Positions 9,985 through 19,419 are shown, counted from the stretch's first letter. The stretch: DNA of 64,000 nt from Clostridium sp. BJN0001 (GCF_022869825.1 NZ_CP094971.1:807501-871500), one strand, 5' to 3'. Notes: generated by a model from the letters alone, not told the origin. Numbers and translations: made by a program.

Positions 9985-10016
9985 AATTTACTTAATGGTA
10001 CATCTCGCGAGAAATA

Positions 10017-10202
10017 TTATTTTATGCCAGATTCGTATTGCTGTACCATTCTTTTAACCATTTCTCCTCCAACGCTTCCGCATTGTTTAGAAGAAAGATT
10101 TCCGTTATAGTCAGTAAATGGGACACCCATTTCACTTGCTATTTCATTTTTGAATTTTGATAATCCTTGTTTTGCTTCAGGTACTAATGATGAATTTGCC
10201 AT
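10017..10202 (-). CDS. Small acid-soluble spore protein, alpha/beta type
   Basis: DNA-coating protein of the dormant spore, 61 residues. Both SASP signatures are present: the germination-protease region KNEIASEMGVP and the C-terminal GSVGGEMVKRMVQ. The start at 10202 (MANSSLVPEAK) has AGGAGG 8 bases upstream; an earlier in-frame ATG (10253) would add an untypical 17-residue extension. Expected to be transcribed in the forespore under sigma-G; no promoter was assigned. The gene shows the organism is a spore-former. Confidence 0.93.
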   Translation of the reverse strand: MANSSLVPEAKQGLSKFKNEIASEMGVPFTDYNGNLSSKQCGSVGGEMVKRMVQQYESGIK

Positions 10203-10339
10203 AACATATTCCTCCTCTGATTTTAGTAAATTTTTGCGAGGTGTTATTTCCACCTTGCAGTATTATATTGTGCAAATCGCAAAAATATAATCTATGAAAG
10301 TGGAGGAATATATTTAATTATTGACCAATATTGGAATAA

Positions 10340-11302
10340 TTATAAATCTTTAAAAGCAAGATATCCATCAAGTGAAGAAGCGCTCTTAACAGCGTTTATA
10401 ACAGCTTTTTCCATTACTCTAGCAGCAAGCATTCCAACAGTTGTTGTATCTGCTTGTACTTTATTAGTTGCCATAGTAAAAATTGTGTCGCCATCAAACA
10501 TAGTATGAGCTGGACGCATTGTTCTTCCATAGCCATTATGAGCCATAGATGCAACTTTATTTGCCTGAGCTTTTGTAAAGTATGCATTAGTTATAATTGC
10601 ACCAATGGTTGTATTGCCTTTAAAAGGATCTTTAGGATTTTCAAGATTTTCGATTATTAATTTTTCTGTATTTAAAAATTCAGATTTTTTTCTATCAAAA
10701 GCTCCTGCTATAAACTCAAGGTTTTTAGGATCTACAACATCTCCAAGACAGTTTACTGAAACTACAGCTCCAACTTCTAGATTTCCGCATTTAACTGCAT
10801 ATGTTCCAAGACCGCCTTTCATTGAATAAGAAGGACCTAAATATTTTCCAACAGTTGCACCATATCCTGCACCAATGTTACCGTTTATCGTATCTTTAAA
10901 AGTTTCAGCATTAATACATGCTTTTTTGCCCATTTTGAAATCGGGTCGTATTTTGGGGCTTCCAATTATAAGATCAAATAAAACAGCTTCACAGACAATT
11001 GGAACTTTTGCAACTGAAACATCAAATCCAACATTTTTATTTTCAAGATAATTCATAACTCCGCTTGCAGCATCAAGTCCAAATGCACTTCCGCCAGAGA
11101 GTACAACAGCGTGTATTTTTTGAACCATTTCAACTGGATTTAAAAGGTCTGTTTCACGTGTTCCTGGAGAACCTCCACGAACTTCAACACCGCCAGTTGC
11201 ACCATTTTCACATAAAATAACTGTACATCCTGTTATACCTTTTTCATCTTGGGCATGTCCTAATTTTATTCCTTCAATATCGGTGATTTTTATTTCTTTC
11301 AT
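10340..11302 (-). CDS. P1 family peptidase (S58, DmpA-like)
   Basis: N-terminal nucleophile hydrolase of the DmpA/BapA aminopeptidase family, 320 residues. Family landmarks are the opening ITDIEGIKLGHAQD, the glycine-rich VLSGGSAFGLDAA, the GNIGAGYGATVGKY block and the autocleavage site GN-TTIGAIITNA, where the chain would be cut before Thr231, the likely catalytic nucleophile. These enzymes release N-terminal residues from small peptides or amides. It lies 13 bases downstream of an ECF S-component gene on the same strand, which suggests that the imported compound or a relative is its substrate; the identity of that compound is not known. Confidence 0.9.
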   Translation of the reverse strand: MKEIKITDIEGIKLGHAQDEKGITGCTVILCENGATGGVEVRGGSPGTRETDLLNPVEMVQKIHAVVLSGGSAFGLDAASGVMNYLENKNVGFDVSVAKVPIVCEAVLFDLIIGSPKIRPDFKMGKKACINAETFKDTINGNIGAGYGATVGKYLGPSYSMKGGLGTYAVKCGNLEVGAVVSVNCLGDVVDPKNLEFIAGAFDRKKSEFLNTEKLIIENLENPKDPFKGNTTIGAIITNAYFTKAQANKVASMAHNGYGRTMRPAHTMFDGDTIFTMATNKVQADTTTVGMLAARVMEKAVINAVKSASSLDGYLAFKDL

Positions 11303-11315
11303 TAGTACACCTTCA

Positions 11316-11909
11316 TTACCTATTTCTCATTTTTAAAATTGTAAGAACTACTGGAACTGAAATTATTACACTTACTATAGCTTCTGGGATTCCGTTTGTT
11401 ACACCAATCATAAAGATAGCGTATCCTCCTTGAGCTGCAGTAAGACCTAAAGCTACAGCATATTTTGCTGCATAGATTAAGTAAGAAAAACCGAGTACAC
11501 CAGCAGTGTTTGTTAAAGTTCCACATAAAGCAGCGCATGCTATTGCAATTGACTTTTTCTTTATTGAAAATTTAACACCTTTATAGACATAATAAGAAAC
11601 AATACCTATTAATATTCTTGGAAGCACTGCAATTATTGGATTCCAAAATACAAATGCGGTTGGTGATGGTGCTGTGAAAGCTTGATACATTGAAAAGAGA
11701 CCAAATACAAGTCCGACAAGAGACCCGACAATTGGACCTTCAACTATAGCTCCTATGATAACAGGAACATGCATTATAGTTGCTTTCATACCTGGAAGAG
11801 GTATAAAACCAAGCCCTGTAAGGCCTAAAAAGATTGAGATAGCAGACAACATTCCTACAATTGTCATCTGTTTTACTGAGAATTTTGTTTTTAAATTACT
11901 ATTTTCCAT
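11316..11909 (-). CDS. ECF transporter S component
   Basis: Membrane-embedded substrate-binding subunit of an energy-coupling factor vitamin transporter, 197 residues with six predicted hydrophobic segments. The family pattern is clear: a charged N-terminus (KTKFSVKQM), then GMLSAISIFLGLTGLGFIPLPG, a segment ending in HVPVIIGAIVEGP, and the FWNPIIAVLPRI loop. It needs the shared EcfAA'T module encoded elsewhere. The pattern resembles pantothenate/folate-type S components, but the substrate cannot be read from sequence. It is cotranscribed with the P1 peptidase gene. Confidence 0.87.
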   Translation of the reverse strand: MENSNLKTKFSVKQMTIVGMLSAISIFLGLTGLGFIPLPGMKATIMHVPVIIGAIVEGPIVGSLVGLVFGLFSMYQAFTAPSPTAFVFWNPIIAVLPRILIGIVSYYVYKGVKFSIKKKSIAIACAALCGTLTNTAGVLGFSYLIYAAKYAVALGLTAAQGGYAIFMIGVTNGIPEAIVSVIISVPVVLTILKMRNR

Positions 11910-11994
11910 AAGAAAATACCTCCGTTCTTATTCCTTAATAATGGATATAATTCGGAAAAAATATATATTTAATTTCCGTTCAGTTTCTAAAAAG

Positions 11995-12038
11995 AATACT
12001 GACACTCAATATTTTAGCACGTATATATAATTTTTCAA
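11995..12038 (-). promoter_or_regulatory. Promoter and operator-like palindrome upstream of the ECF S-component gene
   Basis: On the minus strand a TTGAAA -35 (12033-12038) and a TAAAAT -10 (12011-12016) are 16 bases apart. A 19-bp inverted repeat (11995-12013, half-sites AATAxTGA and TCAxTATT around GTG) covers the -10 and the start of transcription. Its position suits a repressor site, but I do not recognise the regulator. Confidence 0.5.
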
Positions 12039-12204
12039 TAAATTTCGTTAAAATTTTATCAAAAAATTTTTAAGATAATATTAAGATATATAACAATTGG
12101 TTAATAATTCTTTTAGATGTATAATATAGATATGTTTTAATGCTATCAGCTTACTTATGAAAAAACAAAAGAAAAACAATACATGATTATGGGGGTAAAT
12201 TAAT

Positions 12205-14298
12205 ATGAAAAGGAAAATTATAGCGTTAATTATTGCTGGATTTTTTGCATCAGGTATGTCATCTTCAGCGGTATATGCTTCAGAAAAAACATATACTGGT
12301 TTAGAAAATCAAATATCACAGAGTAATACTTATGAAAAATTTGATTCCGAAATAAAGGATTTAGCGAAGGATTTTAATGATAAATATTCAACAAGTCTTC
12401 AGTATGCTCTTTATGATGGAGGAAATATTATTATTTCAAATGATGCAGGAGTATTTAGTAAAAATTCTCTTGGTAAAAAAGATATAGATAGTAATACTAT
12501 GTATGGAATAGGTTCTGTAAGTAAGATGTTTGTGACAGCTTCTGTTATGAAGCTTATGCAGGATGGAAAAGTAAATCTTGATAATCCCGTTACAGATTAT
12601 ATAAAGGATTTTCAGATGAAAGATGAAAGATATAAGAAAATAACAGTAAGAATGCTTCTTAATCATTCATCAGGTCTTATGGGTGGAACTTTATATAATG
12701 CTCTTTTATATGGAGATAATGATCAAAGCTCATATAATTCGTTTTTATCAGAATTAAAAAATCAGAGGCTTAAGGCAGATCCAGGAGAATTCTCTGTTTA
12801 TTGTAATGATGGATTTACTTTAGCTCAAATTCTTGTTGAGAGAGTATCAGGAATGAAATTTAATAAGTATGTAAAAGAAAATTTTTCAGATAATTTAAAT
12901 CTTTTAAATACTAAAATGCCTGATGATAATTTTGATAGAGAAAATCTTGCAAAGATATATTTAGGAAATAGCGATGATGATTTGCCAGATGATAATTTAA
13001 ATATGTCAGCAGCAGGAGGAATCTATTCTACAGCTGAAGATTTATGCAGATTTTCAAAGATATTTATGAATGAAAATAAAGTTTTAACAGATGATACTTT
13101 AAATAAGATGGAGAATGAAGAATGTTTAAATGGAGCATGGCCTAAGAGCAGTGATGACAATATATTATCTTATGGTTTAGGATGGGACAGTGTAAAATTT
13201 AATCCATTCAATGAGTATGGAATAAAAGCATTGTGTAAAGGAGGAGACACATATCATTATCATGCAGGATTTATAGTCCTTCCGGATAATAATATATCAT
13301 GCGCAGTTTTATCATCAGGATCGTCATCTACAACAGATGAAATGCTTGCATCTACTATTATTTTAAAATATCTAAAAGAAAAAGGGACAATATCTGAAAT
13401 AAAAGAGGAAAAAGATTTTACTTCATCAGATGCAGTTTCAATACCTAGTGAAATGCAGTCATATAAAGGACTTTACAATTTAAATACAACTAACTGCAAT
13501 GTGGATATTGAAGATAATAAACTTGTAATTACATGTCCATCAGTTCCTGGATTAAAATATTCATACAATTATACAAGCGATGGATATTTCACATCAGAAG
13601 ATGGAAACGAAAAAATTAAATTTGTAAAAGAAAAAAATGGAGAGACATATGTTGAATCTATTACAGATCAGGACTGTGGAAATATAGGAAGACTTAAATT
13701 AGATCAGTATTCAATGCAAAAAGTAGATGAAAATAATATATCAGATGATGTTAAAAATGCATGGCTTAAGAGAAGCAGTAAATCATATTTTCTTGTAAAT
13801 GAAAAATATGATTCGGAAAATTATGTTAGATTACTCAATAAAACTTCATTACCATATAATGATGCATTAAAAGGATATACTGTTGGACATAAGATAATAG
13901 ATAAAGATAATGCAGTATCTATAGCAAAGATTCCATTTATACTTGGAAGAGATCAGGCAGATTATAATTTCTATATGGATCATTCACTTGAATATTTAAG
14001 TTCAAATTCATATTTATATGTTTCATCTAATGGAATTTATAATTTAAGTCAGTATTTAGATAGTGTAACTATTAATGATAATGGGTATACAAAATATTTT
14101 AATGTACCTCAAAAATTAGAGGGAAAAGAGCTTACAGTTGAAACTCCTGAAAATAGTTCATTTTTCTTATATGATGAGCTTGGACAGTGCAAAAATGCAA
14201 GCTATATTTCAAGAATAAATACTGTTACTTTACATGCTGGAGACACTGTAGCTTTTTCAGGAGATAAGGATACAATTTTCAAAATTAGCATAAAATAG
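12205..14298 (+). CDS. Secreted beta-lactamase-fold serine hydrolase (PBP4*/EstB-like)
   Basis: Exported protein of 697 residues. A signal peptide (basic KRK, hydrophobic core, probable cut after SAVYA at about residue 26) is followed by a class C beta-lactamase / penicillin-binding-protein fold. Catalytic motifs are visible: SVSK (Ser104, Lys107) for S-x-x-K, YCN at about 199 for Y-x-N, and HAG at about 353 as the third box. After the ~400-residue catalytic domain there is a C-terminal beta-rich region of about 290 residues without a clear family. Likely roles are D-amino-acid peptide or ester hydrolysis at the cell surface; a true beta-lactamase is less likely because of size and motif variation. 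It stands alone with an ATG after GGGGG. Confidence 0.82.
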   Translation: MKRKIIALIIAGFFASGMSSSAVYASEKTYTGLENQISQSNTYEKFDSEIKDLAKDFNDKYSTSLQYALYDGGNIIISNDAGVFSKNSLGKKDIDSNTMYGIGSVSKMFVTASVMKLMQDGKVNLDNPVTDYIKDFQMKDERYKKITVRMLLNHSSGLMGGTLYNALLYGDNDQSSYNSFLSELKNQRLKADPGEFSVYCNDGFTLAQILVERVSGMKFNKYVKENFSDNLNLLNTKMPDDNFDRENLAKIYLGNSDDDLPDDNLNMSAAGGIYSTAEDLCRFSKIFMNENKVLTDDTLNKMENEECLNGAWPKSSDDNILSYGLGWDSVKFNPFNEYGIKALCKGGDTYHYHAGFIVLPDNNISCAVLSSGSSSTTDEMLASTIILKYLKEKGTISEIKEEKDFTSSDAVSIPSEMQSYKGLYNLNTTNCNVDIEDNKLVITCPSVPGLKYSYNYTSDGYFTSEDGNEKIKFVKEKNGETYVESITDQDCGNIGRLKLDQYSMQKVDENNISDDVKNAWLKRSSKSYFLVNEKYDSENYVRLLNKTSLPYNDALKGYTVGHKIIDKDNAVSIAKIPFILGRDQADYNFYMDHSLEYLSSNSYLYVSSNGIYNLSQYLDSVTINDNGYTKYFNVPQKLEGKELTVETPENSSFFLYDELGQCKNASYISRINTVTLHAGDTVAFSGDKDTIFKISIK

Positions 14299-14355
14299 TT
14301 GATAAATGTAAAAATAAGTAGTACAATGATAATTGTAAAAGCTAAATAATAGAAT

Positions 14356-14515
14356 AAAGGCTAGGGGTGCCGATAAGATCGGCTGAGAGAAGCTTATAAA
14401 GCTTTAACTCTTTTAAACCTGATGTGGCTAATACCACCGTAGGGAAGCAATAAATAAATTTAATGTGTATTATGAATTTATAGGATCCGTTCGGTGTAAC
14501 GGGTCCTTTTTTTAT
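14356..14515 (+). promoter_or_regulatory. TPP (THI-box) riboswitch with terminator
   Basis: The aptamer has the conserved blocks AGGGGTGCC, GGCTGAGAGA, AACCTGATGTGGCTAATACC and CCGTAGGGAA (14362-14447). It is followed by a terminator hairpin GGATCCGTT/AACGGGTCC with seven T residues (14483-14513). Binding of thiamine pyrophosphate would favour the terminator and switch off the thiS-thiF-thiG-thiH-thiE operon. Confidence 0.96.
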
Positions 14516-14562
14516 TGTGGAACGAGAATTTAGTTTAAATAAAAAGTGAAAGGGGGAGAAAG

Positions 14563-14757
14563 ATGAAAGTTAATGGTAAAAATGTACCAATAGGTAATAT
14601 GAAAGTAGTAACTGATTTGATACATCACTATGAACTTAATAAGGACAAGATAGTAATTGAGATTGATAAAAAAATAATTCCAAAAGAGCAGTATGATAAG
14701 TTTGCTCTTAATGATGAAAATTCAATTGAAGTAATAAGTTTCGTTGCAGGAGGCTGA
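14563..14757 (+). CDS. thiS: Sulfur carrier protein ThiS
   Basis: Ubiquitin-fold sulfur carrier, 64 residues, ending in the obligatory Gly-Gly (FVAGG) that is adenylated by ThiF and converted to a thiocarboxylate for thiazole formation. It starts at an ATG 9 bases after AAAGGGGGAG and is the first gene of the riboswitch-controlled operon. Confidence 0.95.
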   Translation: MKVNGKNVPIGNMKVVTDLIHHYELNKDKIVIEIDKKIIPKEQYDKFALNDENSIEVISFVAGG

Positions 14758-14777
14758 TAAAAAGTGGGGGCAGAAAG

Positions 14778-15587
14778 TTGAAATTTATAGTAAATGAAAA
14801 AAGTGCTCAATTAAATGATGATAATCTTACATTATTTCAAATAAGAGAAAAGTATAAAAAAGATGCGGATATAGTAATTTATAATGGTTTTCCTGTTAAG
14901 CAAGACAGAAAGATAAAAGAAAATGATAGGATAACACTTATAAAAAGAGGAGAAATTCCTAAAAAAGAAGAAATTGAAAATCTTATGATAGCAAGGCATA
15001 CTCCCAAAGTTCATGAAGCTTTAAAAAAAGCTAAAGTTGCAATAGCAGGACTTGGAGGTCTTGGCTCAACATGTGCGATTTCTCTTGCAAGAATTGGTGT
15101 AGGATATTTAAAAATTATTGATTTTGATGTGGTAGAACCAAGTAATCTTAATAGACAGCAGTATTTTATAAAAGATATAGGAATGAAAAAATGCATGGCA
15201 TTAAAAAATATACTTCATGATATAAATCCATTTATAAAAGTAGATAGCGTTGACTCTTTTGTAAGTAAGGATAATGTTTTTGAATTGTTTAATGATATGG
15301 ATATAGTTATCGAAGGATTTGATTCACCACAGAATAAAGCTGTACTTGTTCAGGAAACACTTCTTCAGACAAAAAAGCCCAAAATAATTACAGCTTCAGG
15401 CATGGCAGGTTTTTATTCAAATAATACGATATGCACTAAAAAAATTAATGAAAGACTCTACATATGTGGGGATTTAAAAAATGAGGCAAAGATAAATGAA
15501 GGCCTTATGGCTCCAAGAGTTTCAATTGCAGCAAATCACGAAGCTAATATGGCTTTAAGACTTATATTAGATAAAACAGAAGTTTAA
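14778..15587 (+). CDS. thiF: ThiS adenylyltransferase ThiF with N-terminal ThiS-like domain
   Basis: E1-like enzyme that adenylates the ThiS C-terminus. The catalytic part (from about residue 75) has the nucleotide-binding loop VAIAGLGGLGST and the DFDVVEPSNLNRQQY motif with the conserved Asn-x-x-Arg-Gln. The first 60 residues form a separate ThiS-like ubiquitin fold (MKFIVNEKSA, VIYNGFPV, DRITLIKRGEIP) that lacks the Gly-Gly end, so it cannot itself be a carrier. No CxxC zinc pairs are visible, unlike E. coli ThiF. Start is TTG, 7 bases after GTGGGGG; the N-terminal domain would be lost from any later start. It lies between thiS and thiG. Confidence 0.92.
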   Translation: MKFIVNEKSAQLNDDNLTLFQIREKYKKDADIVIYNGFPVKQDRKIKENDRITLIKRGEIPKKEEIENLMIARHTPKVHEALKKAKVAIAGLGGLGSTCAISLARIGVGYLKIIDFDVVEPSNLNRQQYFIKDIGMKKCMALKNILHDINPFIKVDSVDSFVSKDNVFELFNDMDIVIEGFDSPQNKAVLVQETLLQTKKPKIITASGMAGFYSNNTICTKKINERLYICGDLKNEAKINEGLMAPRVSIAANHEANMALRLILDKTEV

Positions 15588-15605
15588 AAAAAGAGGGAGA
15601 TTATT

Positions 15606-16391
15606 ATGGAAAAAGATATATTTAGAATAGGTAACAAGGAATTAAAAAGTAGATTATTTATAGGAACAGGAAAGTACGGAAATAATAAAGAACTTCCAAA
15701 TGTACTTAAAAATGCGGGAACTGAAGTTGTCACAATGGCAGTTAGAAGAGTTGATTTAGATAATAAAGAAGAGGATGTATTATCATATATCCCTAAAGAT
15801 ATAATACTTCTTCCAAATACATCAGGTGCAAGAAATGCAGAAGAAGCAATAAGAATTGCAAGACTTGCAAAAGAGATGGGATGCGGAACATGGGTAAAGA
15901 TAGAAGTAATAGCAGATAGTAAATATCTTGTACCAGACAATTTAGAAACATTAAAAGCTACAGAAGCTTTAGTTAAAGAAGGATTTACAGTTCTTCCTTA
16001 TATGAGCCCAGATCTTATGATGGCAAAGAGAATGGCAGATGTAGGAGCAGCAGCAGTTATGCCTCTTGGAGCACCAATTGGAAGTAATAGAGGATTAAGA
16101 ACAAAAGAACTTATACAAATTATGATAGATGAAATAAATAATGTACCAATAGTTGTTGATGCAGGAATAGGAGCACCATCAGATGCAGCAGAAGCTATGG
16201 AAATGGGAGCAGACGCAGTTTTAGTAAATACTGCAGTTGCATCATCAAACAATCCTATAATTATGGCAGAAGCATTTAAAAAGGCAACTGAAGCAGGAAG
16301 ACTTGCTTATCTTGCAGGACTTGGACTTAAAAAAGATACCGCATCAGCATCATCTCCACTTACTGGATTTTTAGATGAGGAGGAGAAGTAG
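15606..16391 (+). CDS. thiG: Thiazole synthase ThiG
   Basis: TIM-barrel enzyme that joins 1-deoxyxylulose-5-phosphate, dehydroglycine and the ThiS thiocarboxylate to give the thiazole ring. Length of 261 residues is typical. The Schiff-base lysine is in [10 protein letters not shown] (about residue 97), and the phosphate-binding loops [21 protein letters not shown] are intact. Start ATG follows AGAGGGAG; the stop is three bases before the thiH ATG. Confidence 0.96.
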   Translation: MEKDIFRIGNKELKSRLFIGTGKYGNNKELPNVLKNAGTEVVTMAVRRVDLDNKEEDVLSYIPKDIILLPNTSGARNAEEAIRIARLAKEMGCGTWVKIEVIADSKYLVPDNLETLKATEALVKEGFTVLPYMSPDLMMAKRMADVGAAAVMPLGAPIGSNRGLRTKELIQIMIDEINNVPIVVDAGIGAPSDAAEAMEMGADAVLVNTAVASSNNPIIMAEAFKKATEAGRLAYLAGLGLKKDTASASSPLTGFLDEEEK

Positions 16392-16394
16392 AAT

Positions 16395-17540
16395 ATGATA
16401 AAAGCAGGAGAATATTTAGAAAATAGTTTTTATAATTTTATTCAGAAATATAAAGACTTTGATTTTGATGCATTTTGGAAAAATGTAACTATAAATGATA
16501 TAAAAAGAGCAATATATGCAAGAAACCCTGGAGAGAAAGAACTTATGACTTTATTATCTCCTCTTGCAGGTGAAAAATGTCTTGAAGAGATGGCTCAAAG
16601 ATCAAGAAAGCTTACACTTAAGCATTTTGGAAAGGCTGTATATTTATATACGCCAATGTATATAGCAAATTACTGCATAAATAGATGTGCATACTGTGGA
16701 TACAATAATGATAATACTATAAGCAGACTTAAGCTTAATATGGAGCAGATAGAAAAAGAATGTCAGGCTGTTTCTAAAAAAGGTTTTAAACAGATATTAT
16801 TTCTTACAGGAGAATCACCAAAAGAATCACCAGTAAGTTATCTTGTAGAAGCAACTAAAGTTCTTAGAAAGTATTTCCCATCAGTTGCAATAGAAGTATA
16901 TCCTATGGATAGAAAAGATTATAAAAAGGTAGTTAAAGAAGGAGTAGATTCTCTTACAGTATTCCAAGAGACTTATGATCCTGCTGTTTATGATAAAGTT
17001 CATTTAGGAGGACCTAAAAAAGATTATAGATATAGACTTGAAACTCCTGAAAGAGGAATTGAATCTGGAATAAGATTTGTAAATATAGGTGCACTTTTAG
17101 GACTTACTGATTGGAGACGTGAAATGTTTAAAGAAGGTCTTCATGCATCTTTTCTTCAAAAAAAATATCCTGCATCTGATATAGGTCTTTCATTCTCAAG
17201 AATAAGACCATGTTCAGGAGGATTAAAGGACCTTGTAGAGGTAACAGACAGAAATCTTGTTCAATGTATTACAGCAATAAGAATAGTATTCCCTCAAAGT
17301 GTTTTAAATATTTCAACAAGAGAAGGAGCAGGCTTTAGAGATAAGCTTATCCCTATTGGAATAAACAAGATATCAGCAGAGTCTCTTATTGCAATTGGAG
17401 GACATAGTATGCCAAAAGAAAAAGAGGGAGAAGTTCAGTTTGATACTAATGATAAGAGAACAACAGAAGAGATAAAGCAGATGATATATGATATAGGATA
17501 TCAACCTATATTTAAGGACTGGGACAGCTTTACATGTTAG
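16395..17540 (+). CDS. thiH: 2-iminoacetate synthase (tyrosine lyase) ThiH
   Basis: Radical-SAM enzyme that cleaves tyrosine to dehydroglycine and p-cresol to supply the ThiG reaction in anaerobes. The 4Fe-4S motif CINRCAYCGY is at about residues 94-103, followed by the SAM-binding GES region (FLTGESPKESP). Length (381 aa) fits the family. Having thiH rather than the oxygen-dependent thiO agrees with an anaerobic lifestyle. Its end overlaps the next gene by 7 bases. Confidence 0.96.
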   Translation: MIKAGEYLENSFYNFIQKYKDFDFDAFWKNVTINDIKRAIYARNPGEKELMTLLSPLAGEKCLEEMAQRSRKLTLKHFGKAVYLYTPMYIANYCINRCAYCGYNNDNTISRLKLNMEQIEKECQAVSKKGFKQILFLTGESPKESPVSYLVEATKVLRKYFPSVAIEVYPMDRKDYKKVVKEGVDSLTVFQETYDPAVYDKVHLGGPKKDYRYRLETPERGIESGIRFVNIGALLGLTDWRREMFKEGLHASFLQKKYPASDIGLSFSRIRPCSGGLKDLVEVTDRNLVQCITAIRIVFPQSVLNISTREGAGFRDKLIPIGINKISAESLIAIGGHSMPKEKEGEVQFDTNDKRTTEEIKQMIYDIGYQPIFKDWDSFTC

Positions 17541-18088
17541 TCTTTGGCATAACAAATAGAAAATTATGTGATGATTTTTATTCTCAGATAGAGAAAATTT
17601 CTTTAAGCAGCATAGATTATCTTATACTTCGAGAAAAAGATCTTTCCTATGATGAACTTTTAAAAATGGCGTGTAAGGTTAAAGAAATTTTAAAAAAAAG
17701 TAATATAAAACTTATTATAAATTCATCAGTAGATGTAGCTAAAAAGATAGATGCATATGGAGTTCAGCTTTCATTTAATGATTTTAAAAATTTAAGAAGA
17801 AAAAATGAAAGTATATATAAAAGAGTTGGAGTTTCAATTCATAGTTTTGAAGAAGGAATTGAAGCCCAAAAATTAGGAGCTACATATGTTATTTATGGAC
17901 ATGTATTTGAAACTGAATGTAAAAAAGGACTAAAACCACGTGGAACATCTGAGATAAAAAAGATGTCAGAAGTTATGAATATAAAAATAATAGGACTTGG
18001 TGGAATAAATAAAAATAATTATAAAGAAGTTATAAAAAATGGTGCTTCTGGAATTGCAGTAATGTCTGGAATTATGAGAATAAACTAA
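17534..18088 (+). CDS. ThiE/TenI family protein (thiamine-phosphate synthase or thiazole tautomerase)
   Basis: TIM-barrel protein of 184 residues that overlaps thiH and ends the thiazole operon. It has the family core VYGVQLS-like segment (YGVQLSF), GVSIHSFEEG, and the loop YGHVFETECKKGLKPRG followed by IIGLGGINKNN. The GH-x-FET-x-CKKG-x-x-PRG form of the loop and the small size look more like TenI, which isomerises the ThiG product, than ThiE, which uses a GP-x-F-x-T-x-T loop. The context (only thiazole genes, no thiD/thiM) also fits TenI. Both activities cannot be excluded. Confidence 0.85.
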   Translation: MLVFGITNRKLCDDFYSQIEKISLSSIDYLILREKDLSYDELLKMACKVKEILKKSNIKLIINSSVDVAKKIDAYGVQLSFNDFKNLRRKNESIYKRVGVSIHSFEEGIEAQKLGATYVIYGHVFETECKKGLKPRGTSEIKKMSEVMNIKIIGLGGINKNNYKEVIKNGASGIAVMSGIMRIN

Positions 18089-18126
18089 AAATGATTATTT
18101 TTATCATATAGTCTGAAAAGCTAATT

Positions 18127-18158
18127 GGTTAGCCGCTTTATGCGGCTGCCTTTTTTTT
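18127..18158 (+). terminator. Rho-independent terminator of the thiazole operon
   Basis: Stem AGCCGC/GCGGCT flanked by GG and CC, loop TTTAT, then eight T residues. Confidence 0.88.
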
Positions 18159-18245
18159 ATGTTCTCTATTCAAAGTAGGAAATAAATGATAGAATATATT
18201 ATTGTAAAATAGAGTATTTTTTATGATAATGTGAGGATGATTGTT

Positions 18246-19106
18246 ATGAACTCAATAGCAGGAAAATCATGTCCTGATATAATTCCAGATGAAGAAAAAA
18301 CAGATCTTAAAGATATTGAAAAAGCGATAATAAAAAAATATAGAAGAAAGCTTTGGTCAAAATTTATAAAAGCAGTTATTGATTTTAAACTTGTAAATGA
18401 AAATGATAAAATTGCTGTAGCAATTTCTGGAGGAAAAGATAGTATTCTTATGGCAAAACTTTTTCAGGAACTTAAAAGACACAGCAAATATAATTTTGAT
18501 GTTGTATTTATAAGTATGGACCCTGGCTTTAATGATAATGTCAGAGAAGTTCTTTTAGATAATTGTAGGTACTTAAATATTCCAGTTATTACATATAAAT
18601 CTAATATCTTTGATATAGTAGATGAGAAAGCAAAGAACTATCCATGCTATTTATGTGCAAGAATGAGAAGAGGGTCTCTTTATGCAAAGGCTAAGGAACT
18701 TAAATGTAATAAGCTTGCCCTTGGACATCATTTTAATGATGTGATAGAGACAATAATGCTTAATATATTATATAGTGGAAATTATAAAACAATGATGCCG
18801 AAGTTAAAAGCGCAGAATTTTGAAGGAATGGAGATTATAAGACCTCTATACTACATTGAAGAAGATGACATAATAGAATTTAAAAAGTATTGTAATATAA
18901 AATTTCTTGACTGTGCATGTGAAGTTGCGGCTAAAAAAACTGGTAATAAGCGCTTTGAAATAAAAAAGCTTATTAAAGATTTAAAGAAAATATCACCTGA
19001 AGTTGATAAATCTATATTCAAGTCTGCACAAAATGTAGATTTAGATAATATTTTAGGTTGGAACAAGAATGGAAATAAATTTGATTTCATGCAAGAATAT
19101 GACTAA
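18246..19106 (+). CDS. TtcA-like tRNA 2-thiocytidine biosynthesis / PP-loop ATPase
   Basis: N-type ATP pyrophosphatase of about 286 residues. The PP-loop AISGGKDS is at about residue 58-65. Cysteines positioned for an iron-sulfur cluster are CYLC (about 134-137) and a further Cys pair in FLDCACEV (about 223), the TtcA arrangement. The family adds sulfur to C32 of tRNA; close TtcA-like paralogues exist with unknown tRNA targets. I chose ATG 18246 because GAGG lies 9 bases before it; upstream in-frame GTG 18231 and ATG 18237 sit on or before that ribosome-binding site. Confidence 0.85.
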   Translation: MNSIAGKSCPDIIPDEEKTDLKDIEKAIIKKYRRKLWSKFIKAVIDFKLVNENDKIAVAISGGKDSILMAKLFQELKRHSKYNFDVVFISMDPGFNDNVREVLLDNCRYLNIPVITYKSNIFDIVDEKAKNYPCYLCARMRRGSLYAKAKELKCNKLALGHHFNDVIETIMLNILYSGNYKTMMPKLKAQNFEGMEIIRPLYYIEEDDIIEFKKYCNIKFLDCACEVAAKKTGNKRFEIKKLIKDLKKISPEVDKSIFKSAQNVDLDNILGWNKNGNKFDFMQEYD

Positions 19107-19191
19107 AATGCCATTTAAAAAAATTACTAAGAATGGTATAATAAGAGAATAAGAGTGTTTATGTTTATAGTTAATAAAAGGATAAAGGAAG

Positions 19192-19395
19192 ATGATAAAA
19201 GTGATTCAAGCATCTGTTGAAATTTTAGAACCTAATATATTACTTAGCTTATTAAATATGAAACTGCGAGATCAGTATTCATCTTTGGATTTATTATGTG
19301 AAGACCTTAATTTAGATAAGGATTTTATCGTAAATAAATTAAAGAATATAGGATATACATATAGCCAAAAAGAAAATCAATTTAAGACTATTTAA
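19192..19395 (+). CDS. DUF4250 domain-containing protein
   Basis: Small protein of 67 residues matching the DUF4250 pattern: ILLSLLNMKLRDQYSSLD, LCEDLNLDKDFI and LKNIGYTYSQKENQF. No function is established. The start is uncertain: ATG 19192 is only one or two bases from AAAGGAAG, while GTG 19201 is at better distance and would make the protein three residues shorter. Confidence 0.8.
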   Translation: MIKVIQASVEILEPNILLSLLNMKLRDQYSSLDLLCEDLNLDKDFIVNKLKNIGYTYSQKENQFKTI

Positions 19396-19419
19396 ATCTT
19401 AGGGAGTGTGAGAAGGACT

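Noticed and set aside
11755..12030. 91-codon plus-strand open frame
   Set aside because: Antisense to the ECF S-component gene and its promoter; no ribosome-binding site or recognisable protein.
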